A stretch of DNA of 64,000 bases, from contig JAKZAN010000067.1 of assembly GCA_023053545.1 (NCBI GenBank), positions 140,424-204,423 on the forward strand. Reading direction: 5' to 3'. This document shows, piece by piece, positions 1-15,600 of this stretch. Numbering within the stretch: position 1 is the stretch's first letter; every line of letters begins with the position of its first letter. The position numbers and the translations under genes are program-made. Under the pieces are notes generated by a model that saw only the letters and a list, made by a program, of their open reading frames with translations, ran no database searches and was not told the DNA's origin. This DNA comes from Lepidurus packardi (lineage: Eukaryota > Arthropoda > Branchiopoda > Notostraca > Triopsidae).

Positions 1-805
1 ATTCCTTACGAACTGAATTAATTCCTTACGGAATGAATTAATTCCTTACGGACTGAATTAATTCCTTAATTAATTCCTTACGGACTGAATTAATTTCATA
101 CGGACTGAATTAATTACTTACGGACTGAATTATTTCCTTACGTACTGAAGTTATTCCTTACGGACTGAATTAATACCTTACGGACTGAATTAAATCCTTA
201 CGGACTGAATTAATTCCTTACGGACTTAATTAATTCCTTACGGACTTAATTAATTCCTTACGGACTAAATTAATTCCTTACGGACTGTATTAAATTCCTT
301 ACGGACTGAATTAATTCCTTACGGACTGAATTAATTCCTTACGGAATGAATTAATTCCTTACGGACTGAATTAATTCCTTACGGACTGAATTAATTCCTT
401 AATTAATTCCTTACGGACTGAATTAATTTCATACGGATTGAATTAATTTCACACGGACTGAATTAATTCATTTCGGACTTAATTAATCGATTACGGACTG
501 AAATAATTCCTCACGTAATGAACTTATTCCTTACGGACTGGATTAATTCCTTACGGACTGAATTAATTCCTTACGGACTGAATTAATTCCTTACGGACTG
601 AATTAATTCCTTACGGACTGAATTAATACCTTACGGACTGAATTAAATCCTAACGGACTGAATTAATTCCTTACGGACTGAATAAATTCCTTACGGACTT
701 AATTAATTCCTTACGGACTGAATTAAATTCATACGGACTGAATTTATTCATTACGGACTGAATTAATTCCTTACGGACTGAATTAGTTCCTTACGGACTG
801 AATTA

Positions 806-844
806 ATTCTTTAGGATTGATTGAATTCCTTTCTTACGGAATTA
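806..844 (+). repeat. 39-bp diverged dimer, GGAATTA subtype
   Basis: The first half is ATTCTTTAGGATTGATTGA (19 bp) and the second ATTCCTTTCTTACGGAATTA (20 bp). It aligns to two monomers with one base missing and heavy change in the first core, so it shifts the register by one base. Other copies of this subtype start at 1697, 2388, 3731 and 5818. Each is followed by the same monomers, including GAATGAATTCC. The subtype is confined to domain A. Confidence 0.85.
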
Positions 845-1164
845 ATTCCTTACGGACTGAATGAATTCCTTACGGACTGAATTAATTTCATACGGACTGA
901 GTTAATTCATTACGGACTGAATCAATTCCTTTCGGACTTAATTAATTCCTTACGTACTTAATTAATTCCTTACGGTCTGAATTAATTCCGTACGGATTTT
1001 ATTAATTCCTTACGGACTGAATTAATTCATTACGGACTTAATTAATCCATTACGGACTGAATTATTTCCTTACGAATTGAAGTTATTCCTTACGGACTGA
1101 ATTAATTACTTACGGACTGCATTAATTCCTTACGGAATGAATTAATTCCTTACGGACTGAATTA

Positions 1165-2746
1165 ATTCCTTAATTAATTCCTTACGGACTGAATTAATTT
1201 CATACGGACTGAATTAATTACTTACGGACTGAATTATTTCCTTACGTACTGAAGTTATTCCTTACGGACTGAATTAATACCTTACGGACTGAATTAAATC
1301 CTTACGGACTGAATTAATTCCTTACGGACTTAATTAATTCCTTACGGACTTAATTAATTCCTTACGGACTAAATTAATTCCTTACGGACTGTATTAATTC
1401 CTTACGGACTGAATTAAATTCATACGGACTGAATTTATTCATTACGGACTGAATTAATTCCTTACGGACTGAATTAATTCCTTACGGACTGAATTAATTC
1501 CTTACGGACTGAATTAATACCTTACGGACTGAATTAAATCCTAACGGACTGAATTAATTCCTTACGGACTGAATAAATTCCTTACGGACTTAATTAATTC
1601 CTTACGGACTGAATTAAATTCATACGGACTGAATTTATTCATTACGGACTGAATTAATTCCTTACGGACTGAATTAGTTCCTTACGGACTGAATTAATTC
1701 TTTAGGATTGATTGAATTCCTTTCTTACGGAATTAATTCCTTACGGACTGAATGAATTCCTTACGGACTGAATTAATTTCATACGGACTGAGTTAATTCA
1801 TTACGGACTGAATCAATTCCTTTCGGACTTAATTAATTCCTTACGTACTTAATTAATTCCTTACGGTCTGAATTAATTCCGTACGGATTTTATTAATTCC
1901 TTACGGACTGAATTAATTCATTACGGACTTAATTAATCCATTACGGACTGAATTATTTCCTTACGAATTGAAGTTATTCCTTACGGACTGAATTAATTAC
2001 TTACGGACTGCATTAATTCCTTACGGAATGAATTAATTCCTTACGGACTGAATTAATTCCTTAATTAATTCCTTACGGACTGAATTAATTTCATACGGAC
2101 TGAATTAATTACTTACGGACTGAATTATTTCCTTACGTACTGAAGTTATTCCTTACGGACTGAATTAATACCTTACGGACTGAATTAAATCCTTACGGAC
2201 TGAATTAATTCCTTACGGACTTAATTAATTCCTTACGGACTTAATTAATTCCTTACGGACTAAATTAATTCCTTACGGACTGTATTAATTCCTTACGGAC
2301 TGAATTAAATTCATACGGACTGAATTTATTCATTACGGACTGAATTAATTCCTTACGGACTGAATTAGTTCCTTACGGACTGAATTAATTCTTTAGGATT
2401 GATTGAATTCCTTTCTTACGGAATTAATTCCTTACGGACTGAATGAATTCCTTACGGACTGAATTAATTTCATACGGACTGAGTTAATTCATTACGGACT
2501 GAATCAATTCCTTTCGGACTTAATTAATTCCTTACGTACTTAATTAATTCCTTACGGTCTGAATTAATTCCGTACGGATTTTATTAATTCCTTACGGACT
2601 GAATTAATTCATTACGGACTTAATTAATCCATTACGGACTGAATTATTTCCTTACGAATTGAAGTTATTCCTTACGGACTGAATTAATTACTTACGGACT
2701 GCATTAATTCCTTACGGAATGAATTAATTCCTTACGGACTGAATTA
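1165..2746 (+). repeat. Two related HOR copies, 891 and 691 bp
   Basis: The copies run 1165-2055 and 2056-2746, each starting with a 12-bp truncated monomer and each holding one 39-bp dimer (1697 and 2388). They carry the same ordered monomer variants: TTTCATACGG, TTACTTACGG, TTTCCTTACGTACTGAAGTT, ATACC, AAATCC, then GTATT, and after the dimer GAATGAATTCC, GAGTTAATTC, GAATCAATTCC and CCGTACGGATTTTATTA. The first copy is longer by exactly 200 bp, ten whole monomers, placed before the dimer. The region around 394-1164 (771 bp) has the same 3' half. This is a gain or loss of whole monomers within one HOR family. Confidence 0.8.
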
Positions 2747-5700
2747 ATTCCTTAATTAATTCCTTACGGACTGAATTAATTTCATACGGACTGAATTAAT
2801 TACTTACGGACTGAATTATTTCCTTACGTACTGAAGTTATTCCTTACGGACTGAATTAATACCTTACGGACTGAATTAAATCCTTACGGACTGAATTAAT
2901 TCCTTACGGACTTAATTAATTCCTTACGGACTTAATTAATTCCTTACGGACTAAATTAATTCCTTACGGACTGTATTAATTCCTTACGGACTGAATTAAT
3001 TCCTTACGGACTGAATTAATTCCTTACGGACTTAATTAATTCCTTACGGACTTAATTAATTCCTTACGGACTAAATTAATTCCTTACGGACTGTATTAAT
3101 TCCTTACGGACTGAATTAAATCCTTACGGACTGAATTAATTCCTTACGGATTTAATTAATTCCTTACGGACTTAATTAATTCCTTACGGACTAAATTAAT
3201 TCCTTACGGACTGTATTAATTCCTTACGGACTGAATTAATTCCTTACGGACTGAATTAATTCCTTACGGAATGAATTAATTCCTTACGGACTGAATTAAT
3301 TCCTTACGGACTGAATTAATTCCTTAATTAATTCCTTACGGACTGAATTAATTTCATACGGATTGAATTAATTTCACACGGACTGAATTAATTCATTTCG
3401 GACTTAATTAATCGATTACGGACTGAAATAATTCCTCACGTAATGAACTTATTCCTTACGGACTGGATTAATTCCTTACGGACTGAATTAATTCCTTACG
3501 GACTGAATTAATTCCTTACGGACTGAATTAATTCCTTACGGACTGAATTAATACCTTACGGACTGAATTAAATCCTTACGGACTGAATTAATTCCTTACG
3601 GACTGAATAAATTCCTTACGGACTTAATTAATTCCTTACGGACTTAATTAAATTCATACGGACTGAATTAATTCATTACGGACTGAATTAATTCCTTACG
3701 GACTGAATTAGTTCCTTACGGACTGAATTAATTCTTTAGGATTGATTGAATTCCTTTCTTACGGAATTAATTCCTTACGGACTGAATGAATTCCTTACGG
3801 ACTGAATTAATTTCATACGGACTGAGTTAATTCATTACGGACTTAATTAATTTATTACGGACTGAATTAATTCCTTACGGACTGAATCAATTCCTTTCGG
3901 ACTTAATTAATTCCTTACGTACTTAATTAATTCCTTACGGTCTGAATTAATTCCGTACGGATTTTATTAATTCCTTACGGACTGAATTAATTCATTACGG
4001 ACTTAATTAATCCATTACGGACTGAATTATTTCCTTACGAATTGAAGTTATTCCTTACGGACTGAATTAATTACTTACGGACTGCATTAATTCCTTACGG
4101 AATGAATTAATTCCTTACGGACTGAATTAATTCCTTAATTAATTCCTTACGGACTGAATTAATTTCATACGGACTGAATTAATTACTTACGGACTGAATT
4201 ATTTCCTTACGTACTGAAGTTATTCCTTACGGACTGAATTAATACCTTACGGACTGAATTAAATCCTTACGGACTGAATTAATTCCTTACGGACTTAATT
4301 AATTCCTTACGGACTTAATTAATTCCTTACGGACTAAATTAATTCCTTACGGACTGTATTATTTCCTTACGTACTGAAGTTATTCCTTACGGACTGAATT
4401 AATACCTTACGGACTGAATTAAATCCTTACGGACTGAATTAATTCCTTACGGACTTAATTAATTCCTTACGGACTTAATTAATTCCTTACGGACTAAATT
4501 AATTCCTTACGGACTGTATTAATTCCTTACGGACTGAATTAATACCTTACGGACTGAATTATTTCCTTACGAATGGAAGTTATTCCTTACGGACTGAATT
4601 AATTACTTACGGACTGCATTAATTCCTTACCGAATGAATTAATTCCTTACGGACTGAATTAATTCCTTAATTAATTCCTTACGGACTGAATTAATTTCAT
4701 ACGGACTGAATTAATTACTTACGGACTGAATTATTTCCTTACGTACTGAAGTTATTCCTTACGGACTGAATTAATACCTTACGGACTGAATTAAATCCTT
4801 ACGGACTGAATTAATTCCTTACGGACTTAATTAATTCCTTACGGACTTAATTAATTCCTTACGGACTAAATTAATTCCTTACGGACTGTATTAATTCCTT
4901 ACGGACTGAATTAATTCCTTACGGACTGAATTAATTCCTTACGGAATGAATTAATTCCTTACGGACTGAATTAATTCCTTACGGACTGAATTAATTCCTT
5001 AATTAATTCCTTACGGACTGAATTAATTTCATACGGACTGACTTAATTTCACACGGACTGAATTAATTCATTTCGGACTTAATTAATCGATTACGGACTG
5101 AAATAATTCCTCACGTAATGAACTTATTCCTTACGGACTGGATTAATTCCTTACGGACTGAATTAATTCCTTACGGACTGAATTAATTCCTTACGGACTG
5201 AATTAATTCCTTACGGACTGAATTAATACCTTACGGACTGAATTAATACCTTACGGACTGAATTAAATCCTTACGGACTGAATTAATTCCTTACGGAATT
5301 AATTAATTCCTTACGGACTTAATTAATTCCTTACGGACTAAATTAATTCCTTACGGACTGTATTAATTCCTTACGGACTGAATTAATTCCTTACGGACTG
5401 TATTAATTCCTTACGGACTGAATTAATTCCTTACGGACTGAATTAATTCCTTACGGAATGAATTAATTCCTTACGGACTGAATTAATTCCTTACGGACTG
5501 AATTAATTCCTTAATTAATTCCTTACGGACTGAATTAATTTCATACGGACTGAATTAATTTCACACGGACTGAATTAATTCATTTCGGACTTAATTAATC
5601 GATTACGGACTGAAATAATTCCTCACGTAATGAACTTATTCCTTACGGACTGGATTAATTCCTTACGGACTGAATTAATTCCTTACGGACTGAATAAATT

Positions 5701-7232
5701 CCTTACGGACTTAATTAATTCCGAACGGACTTAATTAATTCCTTACGGACTTAATTAATTCCTTACGGACTGAATTAATTCCTTACGGACTGAATTAGTT
5801 CCTTACGGACTGAATTAATTCTTTAGGATTGATTGAATTCCTTTCTTACGGAATTAATTCCTTACGGACTGAATGAATTCCTTACGGACTGAATTAATTT
5901 CATACGGACTGAGTTAATTCATTACGGACTTAATTAATTTATTACGGACTGAATTAATTCCTTACGGACTGAATCAATTCCTTTCGGACTTAATTAATTC
6001 CTTATGTACTTAATTAATTCCTTACGGTCTGAATTAATTCCGTACGGATTTTATTAATTCCTTACGGACTGAATTAATTCATTACGGACTTAATTAATCC
6101 ATTACGGACTGAATTATTTCCTTACGAATTGAAGTTATTCCTTACGGACTGAATTAATTACTTACGGACTGCATTAATTCCTTACCGAATGAATTAATTC
6201 CTTACGGACTGAATTAATTCCTTAATTAATTCCTTACGGACTGAATTAATTTCATACGGACTGAATTAATTACTTACGGACTGAATTATTTCCTTACGTA
6301 CTGAAGTTATTCCTTACGGACTGAATTAATACCTTACGGACTGAATTAAATCCTTACGGACTGAATTAATTCCTTACGGACTTAATTAATTCCTTACGGA
6401 CTTAATTAATTCCTTACGGACTAAATTAATTCCTTACGGACTGTATTAATTCCTTACGGACTGAATTAATTCCTTACGGACTGAATTAATTCCTTACGGA
6501 ATGAATTAATTCCTTACGGACTGAATTAATTCCTTACGGACTGAATTAATTCCTTAATTAATTCCTTACGGACTGAATTAATTTCATACGGACTGAATTA
6601 ATTTCACACGGACTGAATTAATTCATTTCGGACTTAATTAATCGATTACGGACTGAAATAATTCCTCACGTAATGAACTTATTCCTTACGGACTGGATTA
6701 ATTCCTTACGGACTGAATTAATTCCTTACGGACTAAATTAATTCCTTACGGACTGTATTAATTCCTTACGGACTGAATTAATTCCTTACGGACTGAATTA
6801 ATTCCTTACGGAATGAATTAATTCCTTACGGACTGAATTAATTCCTTACGGACTGAATTAATTCCTTAATTAATTCCTTACGGACTGAATTAATTTCATA
6901 CGGACTGAATTAATTTCACACGGACTGAATTAATTCATTTCGGACTTAATTAATCGATTACGGACTGAAATAATTCCTCACGTAATGAATTAATTCCTTA
7001 CGGACTGAATTAATTCCTTACGGACTGAATTAATTCCTTACGGACTGAATTAATACCTTACGGACTGAATTAAATCCTTACGGACTGAATTAATTCCTTA
7101 CGGACTTAATGAATTCCTTACGGACTGAATTAATTCATTACGGACTGAATTAATTCCTTACGGGCTGAATTAATTCCTTACGGACTGAATTAATTCCTTA
7201 CGGACTGAATTAATTCATTATGGACTTAATTA

Positions 7233-7246
7233 ATTCCGTAAGGAAT
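7233..7246 (-). repeat. Reversed-core monomer (CCGTAAGG), first copy seen
   Basis: ATTCCGTAAGGAAT is the exact reverse complement of ATTCCTTACGGAAT, a monomer core that occurs normally in the array. The flanking linkers keep the array orientation, so only the core is turned, or two substitutions (T to G and C to A) mimic it. This is the first instance I see. From here the monomer recurs about once per HOR through domains B to F, almost always just after a monomer reading TTATGGACTT. It forms an 11-bp exact inverted repeat (TTCCTTACGGA) with any consensus core. Confidence 0.8.
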
Positions 7247-10200
7247 GAATGAATTAATTACGGACTGAATTAATTCCTTACGGACTTAATTAATTCCTTA
7301 CGGACTGAATTAATTCCTTACGGACTGAATTAATTCCTTACGGACTGAATTAGTTCCTTACGGACTGAATTAATTCTTTAGGATTGATTGAATACCTTTC
7401 TTACTGAATAAATTCCTTACGGAATGAATTAATTCCTTAATTAATTCCTTACGGACTGAATTAATTCCTTACGGACTGAATTAGTTCTTTACGTACTGAA
7501 TTAGTTCCTTACGGACTGAATTAACTACTTAGGGACTGAATTAATTTCTTTACGGACTTAATTAATTCCTTAATTAATTCCTTACGGACTGAATTAATTT
7601 CATACTGACTGAATTAATTACTTACGGACTGAATTATTTCCTTACGTACTGAAGTTATTCCTTACGGACTGAATAATTCCTTTCGGAGTGAATTAATTCC
7701 TTACGGACTGAATTAATATATTACGGACTGAATTAAATCCTTACGGACTGAATAAATTCCTTACGGACTTAATTAATTCCTTACGGACTTAATTAATTCC
7801 TTACGGACTTAATTAATTCCTTACGGACTGAATTAATACCTTACGGACTGAATTAAATCCTTACGGACAGAATTAATTCCTTACGAACTGAATTAATTTC
7901 TTACGGACTGAATTAATTCCTTACGGACTGAATTAATTCATTACGGACTTAATTAAATCCTTACAGACTGAATTAATTCCTTATGGACTTAATTAATTCC
8001 GTAAGTAATGAATTAATTAATTAAGGACTGAAATAATTCCTTACGGACTGAATTAATTCCTTACGGACTTAATTAATCGATTACGGACTGAATTAAATCC
8101 TTACGGACTGAATTAATTCCTTACGGACTGAATTAGTTCCTTACGGACTGAATTAATTCCTTAATTAATTCCTTACGGACTGAATTATTTTCATACGGAC
8201 TGAATTAATTACTTACGGACTGATTTATTTCCTTACGTACTGAAGTTATTCCTTACGGACTGAATTAATACCTTACGGACTGAATTAAATCCTTACGGAC
8301 AGAATTAATTCCTTACGAACTGAATTAATACCTTACGGACTGAATTAAATCCTTACGGACAGAATTAATTCCTTACGAACTGAATTAATTCCTTACGGAC
8401 TGAATTAATTCCTTACGGACTGAATTAATTCATTACGGACTTAATTAAATCCTTTCAGACTGAATTAATTCCTTATGGACTTAATTAATTCTGTAAGGAA
8501 TGAATTAATTAATTACGGACTGAAATAATTCCTTACGGACTGAATTAATTCCTTACGGACTGAATTAATACCTTAATAAATTCCTTACGGACTGAATTAA
8601 TTTCATACGGGCTGAATTAATTCATTTCGGACTTAATTAATCGATTACGGACTGAATTAACTCCTTACGTAATGAACTTATTCCTTACGGACTAAATTAA
8701 TTCCTTACGGACTGAATTAATTCCTTACGGACTGAAATAATTCCTTACGGACTGAATTAGTACCTTACGGACTGAATTAAATCCTTACGGACCGAATTAA
8801 TTCCTTACGGACTTAATTAATTCCTTTCGGACTTAATTAATTCCTTACGTACTTAATTAATTCCTTACGGTCTGAATTAATTCCGTACGGATTTTATTAA
8901 TTCCTTACGGACTGAATTAATTCATTACGGACTTAATTAATCCATTACGGACTGAATTATTTCCTTACGAATTGAAGTTATTCCTTACGGACTGAATTAA
9001 TTACTTACGGACTGCATTAATTCATTACGGACTTAATTAAATCCTTACAGACTGAATTAATTCCTTATGGACTTAATTAATTCCGTAAGGAATGAATTAA
9101 TTAATTACGGACTGATAATAATTCCTTACGGACTGAATTAATTCCTTACGGACTGAATTAATTCCTTACGGACTGAATTAATACCTTAATTAATTCCTTA
9201 CGGACTGAATTAATTTCATACGGACTGAATTAATTCATTTCGGACTTAATTAATCGATTACGGAGTGAATTAATTCCTTACGTAATGAACTTATTCCTTA
9301 CGGACTGAATTAATTCCTTACGGACTGAATTAATTCCTTACGGACTGAATTAATTCCTTACGGACTGAATTAATTCCTTACGGACTGAATTAATACCTTA
9401 CGGACTGAATTAAATCCTTACGGACTGAATTAATTCCTTACGGACTTAATTAATTCCTTTCGGACTTAATTAATTCCTTACGTACTTATTAATTCCTTAC
9501 GGTCTGAATTAATTCGGTACGGATTTTATTAATTCCTTACGGACTGAATTAATTCATTACGGATTTAATTAATCCATTACGGACTGAATTATTTCCTTAC
9601 GAATTGAAGTTATTCCTTACGGACTGAATTAATTCCTTACGGACTGAATTAATTCCTTACGGACTGAATTAATTCCTTACGGACTGAATTAATTCCTTAC
9701 GGACTGAATTAATACCTTACGGACTGAATTAAATCCTTACGGACTGAATTAATTCCTTACGGACTTAATTAATTCCTTTCGGACTTAATTAATTCCTTAC
9801 GTACTTAATTAATTCCTTACGGTCTGAATTAATTCCGTACGGATTTTATTAATTCCTTACGGACTGAATTAATTCATTACGGACTTAATTAGTCCATTAC
9901 GGACTGAATTATTTCCTTACGAATTGAAGTTATTCCTTACGGACTGAATTAATTACTTACGGACTGAATTAATTCCTTACGGACTGAATTAATTACTTAC
10001 GGACTGAATTAATTCCTTACGGACTGAATTAATTCATTACGGACTTAATTAAATCCTTACGGACTGAATTAATTCCTTACGGACTGAATTAATTCCTTAC
10101 GGACTGAATTAATTCCTTACGGACTGAATTAATTCCTTACGGACTGAATTAATACCTTACGGACTGAATTAAATCCTTACGGACTGAATTAATTCCTTAC

Positions 10201-12627
10201 GGACTTAATTAATTCCTTTCGGACTTAATTAATTCCTTACGTACTTAATTAATTCCTTACGGTCTGAATTAATTCCGTACGGATTTTATTAATTCCTTAC
10301 GGACTGAATTAATTCATTACGGACTTAATTAATCCATTACGGACTGAATTATTTCCTTACGAATTGAAGTTATTCCTTACGGACTGAATTAATTACTTAC
10401 GGACTGAATTAATTCCTTACGTACTGAATTAATTCCTTACGGACTGAATTAATTCCTTACGGACTGAATTAATTCATTACGGACTTAATTAAATCCTTAC
10501 AGACTGAATTAATTCCTTATGGACTTAATTAATTCCGTAAGGAATGAATTAATTAATTACGGACTGAAATAATTCCTTACGGACTGAATTAATTCCTTAC
10601 GGACTGAATTAATACCTTAATTAATTCCTTACGGATTGAATTAATTTCATACGGACTGAATTAATTCATTTCGGACTTAATTAATCGATTACGGACTGAA
10701 TTAATTCCTTACGTAATGAACTTATTCCTTACGGACTGAATTAATTCCTTACGGACTGAATTAATTCCTTACGGACTGAATTAATTCCTTACGGACTGAA
10801 TTAATTCCTTACGGACTGAATTAATACCTTACGGACTGAATTAAATCCTTACGGACTGAATTAATTCCTTACGGACTTAATTAATTCCTTTCGGACTTAA
10901 TTAATTCCTTACGTACTTAATTAATTCCTTACGGTCTGAATTAATTCCGTACGGATTTTATTAATTCCTTACGGACTGAATTAATTCATTACGGACTTAA
11001 TTAATCCATTACGGACTGAATTATTTCCTTACGAATTGAAGTTATTCCTTACGGACTGAATTAATTACTTACGGACTGAATTAATTCCTTACGGACTGAA
11101 TTAATTACTTACGGACTGAATTAATTCCTTACGGACTGAATTAATTCATTACGGACTTAATTAAATCCTTACAGACTGAATTAATTCCTTATGGACTTAA
11201 TTAATTCCGTAAGGAATGAATTAATTAATTACGGACTGAAATAATTCCTTACGGACTGAATTAATTCCTTACGGACTGAATTAATACCTTAATTAATTCC
11301 TTACGGACTGAATTAATTTCATACGGACTGAATTAATTCATTTCGGACTTAATTAATTGATTACGGACTGAATTAATTCCTTACGTAATGAACTTATTCC
11401 TTACGGACTGAATTAATTCCTTACGAACTGAATTAATTCCTTACGGACTGAATTAATTCCTTACGGACTGAATTAATTCCTTACGGACTGAATTAATACC
11501 TTACGGACTGAATTAAATCCTTACGGACTGAATTAATTCCTTACGGACTTAATTAATTCCTTTCGGACTTAATTAATTCCTTACGTACTTAATTAATTCC
11601 TTACGGTCTGAATTAATTCCGTACGGATTTTATTAATTCTTTACGGACTGAACTAATTCATTACGGACTTAATTAATCCATTACGGACTGAATTATTTCC
11701 TTACGAATTGAAGTTATTCCTTACGGACTGAATTAATTACTTACGGACTGAATTAATTCCTTACGGACTGAATTAATTCATTACGGACTTAATTAAATCC
11801 TTACAGACTGAATTAATTCCTTATGGACTTAATTAATTCCGTAAGGAATGAATTAATTAATTACGGACTGAAATAATTCCTTACGGACTGAATTAATTCC
11901 TTACGGACTGAATTAATACCTTAATTAATTCCTTACGGACTGAATTAATTTCATACGGACTGAATTAATTCATTACGGACTTAATTAATCCATTACGGAC
12001 TGAATTATTTCCTTACGAATTGAAGTTATTCCTTACGGACTGAATTAATTACTTACGGACTGAATTAATTCCTTACGGACTGAATTAATTACTTACGGAC
12101 TGAATTAATTCCTTACGGACTGAATTAATTCATTACGGACTTAATTAAATCCTTACAGACTGAATTAATTCCTTATGGACTTAATTAATTCCGTTAGGAA
12201 TGAATTAATTAATTACGGACTGAAATAATTCCTTACGGACTGAATTAATTCCTTACGGACTGAATTAATTCCTTACGGACTGAATTAATTCCGTACGGAT
12301 TTTATTAATTCCTTACGGACTGAACTAATTCATTACGGACTTAATTAATCCATTACGGACTGAATTATTTCCTTACGAATTGAAGTTATTCCTTACGGAC
12401 TGAATTAATTACTTACGGACTGAATTAATTCCTTACGGACTGAATTAATTACTTACGGACTGAATTAATTCCTTACGGACTGAATTAATTCATTACGGAC
12501 TTAATTAAATCCTTACAGACTGAATTAATTCCTTATGGACTTAATTAATTCCGTAAGGAATGAATTAATTAATTACGGACTGAAATAATTCCTTACGGAC
12601 TGAATTAATTCCTTACGGACTGAATTA

Positions 12628-15600
12628 ATACCTTAATTAATTCCTTACGGACTGAATTAATTTCATACGGACTGAATTAATTCATTTCGGACTTAATTAA
12701 TCGATTACGGACTGAATTAATTCCTTACGTAATGAACTTATTCCTTACGGACTGAATTAATTCCTTACGGACTGAATTAATTCCTTACGGACTGAATTAA
12801 TTCCTTACGGACTGAATTAATTCCTTACGGACTGAATTAATACCTTACGGACTGAATTAAATCCTTACGGACTGAATTAATTCCTTACGGACTTAATTAA
12901 TTCCTTTCGGACTTAATTAATTCCTTACGTACTTAATTAATTCCTTACGGTCTGAATTAATTCCGTACGGATTTTATTAATTCCTTACGGACTGAATTAA
13001 TTCATTACGGACTTAATTAATCCATTACGGACTGAATTATTTCATTACGAATTGAAGTTATTCCTTACGGACTGAATTAATTACTTACGGACTGAATTAA
13101 TTCCTTACGGACTGAAGTAATTACTTACGGACTGAATTAATTCCTTACGGACTGAATTAATTCATTACGGACTTAATTAAATCCTTACAGACTGAATTAA
13201 TTCCTTATGGACTTAATTAATTCCGTAAGGAATGAATTAATTAATTACGGACTGAAATAATTCCTTACGGACTGAATTAATTCCTTACGGACTGAATTAA
13301 ATCCTTACGGACTGAATTAATTCCGTACGGATTTTATTAATTCCTTACGGACTGAACTAATTCATTACGGACTTAATTAATCCATTACGGACTGAATTAT
13401 TTCCTTACGAATTGAAGTTATTCCTTACGGACTGAATTAATTACTTACGGACTGAATTAATTCCTTACGGACTGAATTAATTACTTACGGACTGAATTAA
13501 TTCCTTACGGACTGAATTAATTCATTACGGACTTAATTAAATCCTTACAGACTGAATTAATTCCTTATGGACTTAATTAATTCCGTAAGGAATGAATTAA
13601 TTAATTACGGACTGAAATAATTCCTTACGGACTGAATTAATTCCTTACGGACTGAATTAATACCTTAATTAATTCCTTACGGACTGAATTAATTTCATAC
13701 GGACTGAATTAATTCCTTACGGACTTAATTAATTCCTTTCGGACTTAATTAATTCCTTACGTACTTAATTAATTCCTTACGGTCTGAATTAATTCCGTAC
13801 GGATTTTATTAATTCCTTACGGACTGAATTAATTCATTACGGACTTAATTAATCCATTACGGACTGAACTATTTCCTTACGAATTGAAGTTATTCCTTAC
13901 GGACTGAATTAATTACTTACGGACTGAATTAATTCCTTACGTACTGAATTAATTCCTTACGGACTGAATTAATTCCTTACGGACTGAATTAATTCATTAC
14001 GGACTTAATTAAATCCTTACAGACTGAATTAATTCCTTATGGACTTAATTAATTCCGTAAGGAATGAATTAATTAATTACGGACTGAAATAATTCCTTAC
14101 GGACTGAATTAATTCCTTACGGACTGAATTAATACCTTAATTAATTCCTAACGGACTGAATTAATTTCATACGGACTGAATTAATTCATTTCGGACTTAA
14201 TTAATCGATTACGGACTGAATTAATTCCTTACGTAATGAACTTATTCCTTACGGACTGAATTAATTCCTTACGGACTGAATTAATTCCTTACGGACTGAA
14301 TTAATTCCTTACGGACTGAATTAATTCCTTACGGACTGAATTAATACCTTACGGACTGAATTAAATCCTTACGGAGTGAATTAATTCCTTACGGACTTAA
14401 TTAATTCCTTTCGGACTTAATTAATTCCTTACGTACTTAATTAATTCCTTACGGTCTGAATTAATTCCGTACGGATTTTATTAATTCCTTACGGACTGAA
14501 TTAATTCATTACGGACTTAATTAATCCATTACGGACTGAATTATTTCCTTACGAATTGAAGTTATTCCTTACGGACTGAATTAATTACTTACGGACTGAA
14601 TTAATTCCTTACGGACTGAATTAATTACTTACGGACTGAATTAATTCCTTACGGACTGAATTAATTCATTACGGACTTAATTAAATCCTTACAGACTGAA
14701 TTAATTCCTTATGGACTTAATTAATTCCGTTAGGAATGAATTAATTAATTACGGACTGAAATAATTCCTTACGGACTGAATTAATTCCTTACGGACTGAA
14801 TTAATTCCTTACGGACTGAATTAATTCCGTACGGATTTTATTAATTCCTTACGGACTGAACTAATTCATTACGGACTTAATTAATCCATTACGGACTGAA
14901 TTATTTCCTTACGAATTGAAGTTATTCCTTACGGACTGAATTAATTACTTACGGACTGAATTAATTCCTTACGGACTGAATTAATTACTTACGGACTGAA
15001 TTAATTCCTTACGGACTGAATTAATTCATTACGGACTTAATTAAATCCTTACAGACTGAATTAATTCCTTATGGACTTAATTAATTCCGTAAGGAATGAA
15101 TTAATTAATTACGGACTGAAATAATTCCTTACGGACTGAATTAATTCCTTACGGACTGAATTAATACCTTAATTAATTCCTTACGGACTGAATTAATTTC
15201 ATACGGACTGAATTAATTCATTTCGGACTTAATTAATCGATTACGGACTGAATTAATTCCTTACGTAATGAACTTATTCCTTACGGACTGAATTAATTCC
15301 TTACGGACTGAATTAATTCCTTACGGACTGAATTAATTCCTTACGGACTGAATTAATTCCTTACGGACTGAATTAATACCTTACGGACTGAATTAAATCC
15401 TTACGGACTGAATTAATTCCTTACGGACTTAATTAATTCCTTTCGGACTTAATTAATTCCTTACGTACTTAATTAATTCCTTACGGTCTGAATTAATTCC
15501 GTACGGATTTTATTAATTCCTTACGGACTGAATTAATTCATTACGGACTTAATTAATCCATTACGGACTGAATTATTTCCTTACGAATTGAAGTTATTCC

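Larger units (their letters stand above)
1..7432 (+). repeat. Array domain A: HORs of about 310-890 bp with 12-bp truncated monomers
   Basis: Truncated monomers ATTCCTTAATTA start at 61, 394, 1165, 2056, 2747, 3319, 4130, 4662, 4994, 5506, 6217, 6549, 6861 and 7432. Intervals are 333, 771, 891, 691, 572, 811, 532, 332, 512, 711, 332, 312 and 571 bp. Modulo 20 these are 12, or 11 when the interval holds a 39-bp dimer; the 333-bp interval has one extra base near 294. Dimers of the TTTCTTACGGAATTA subtype begin at 806, 1697, 2388, 3731 and 5818, and a different subtype at 7373. Diagnostic monomers include AATCGATTACGG (an ATCGAT site), CCTCACGTAATGAACTTATT and CCGTACGGATTTTATTA. The reversed core CCGTAAGG is absent until 7,235, near the end of the domain. 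Confidence 0.85.
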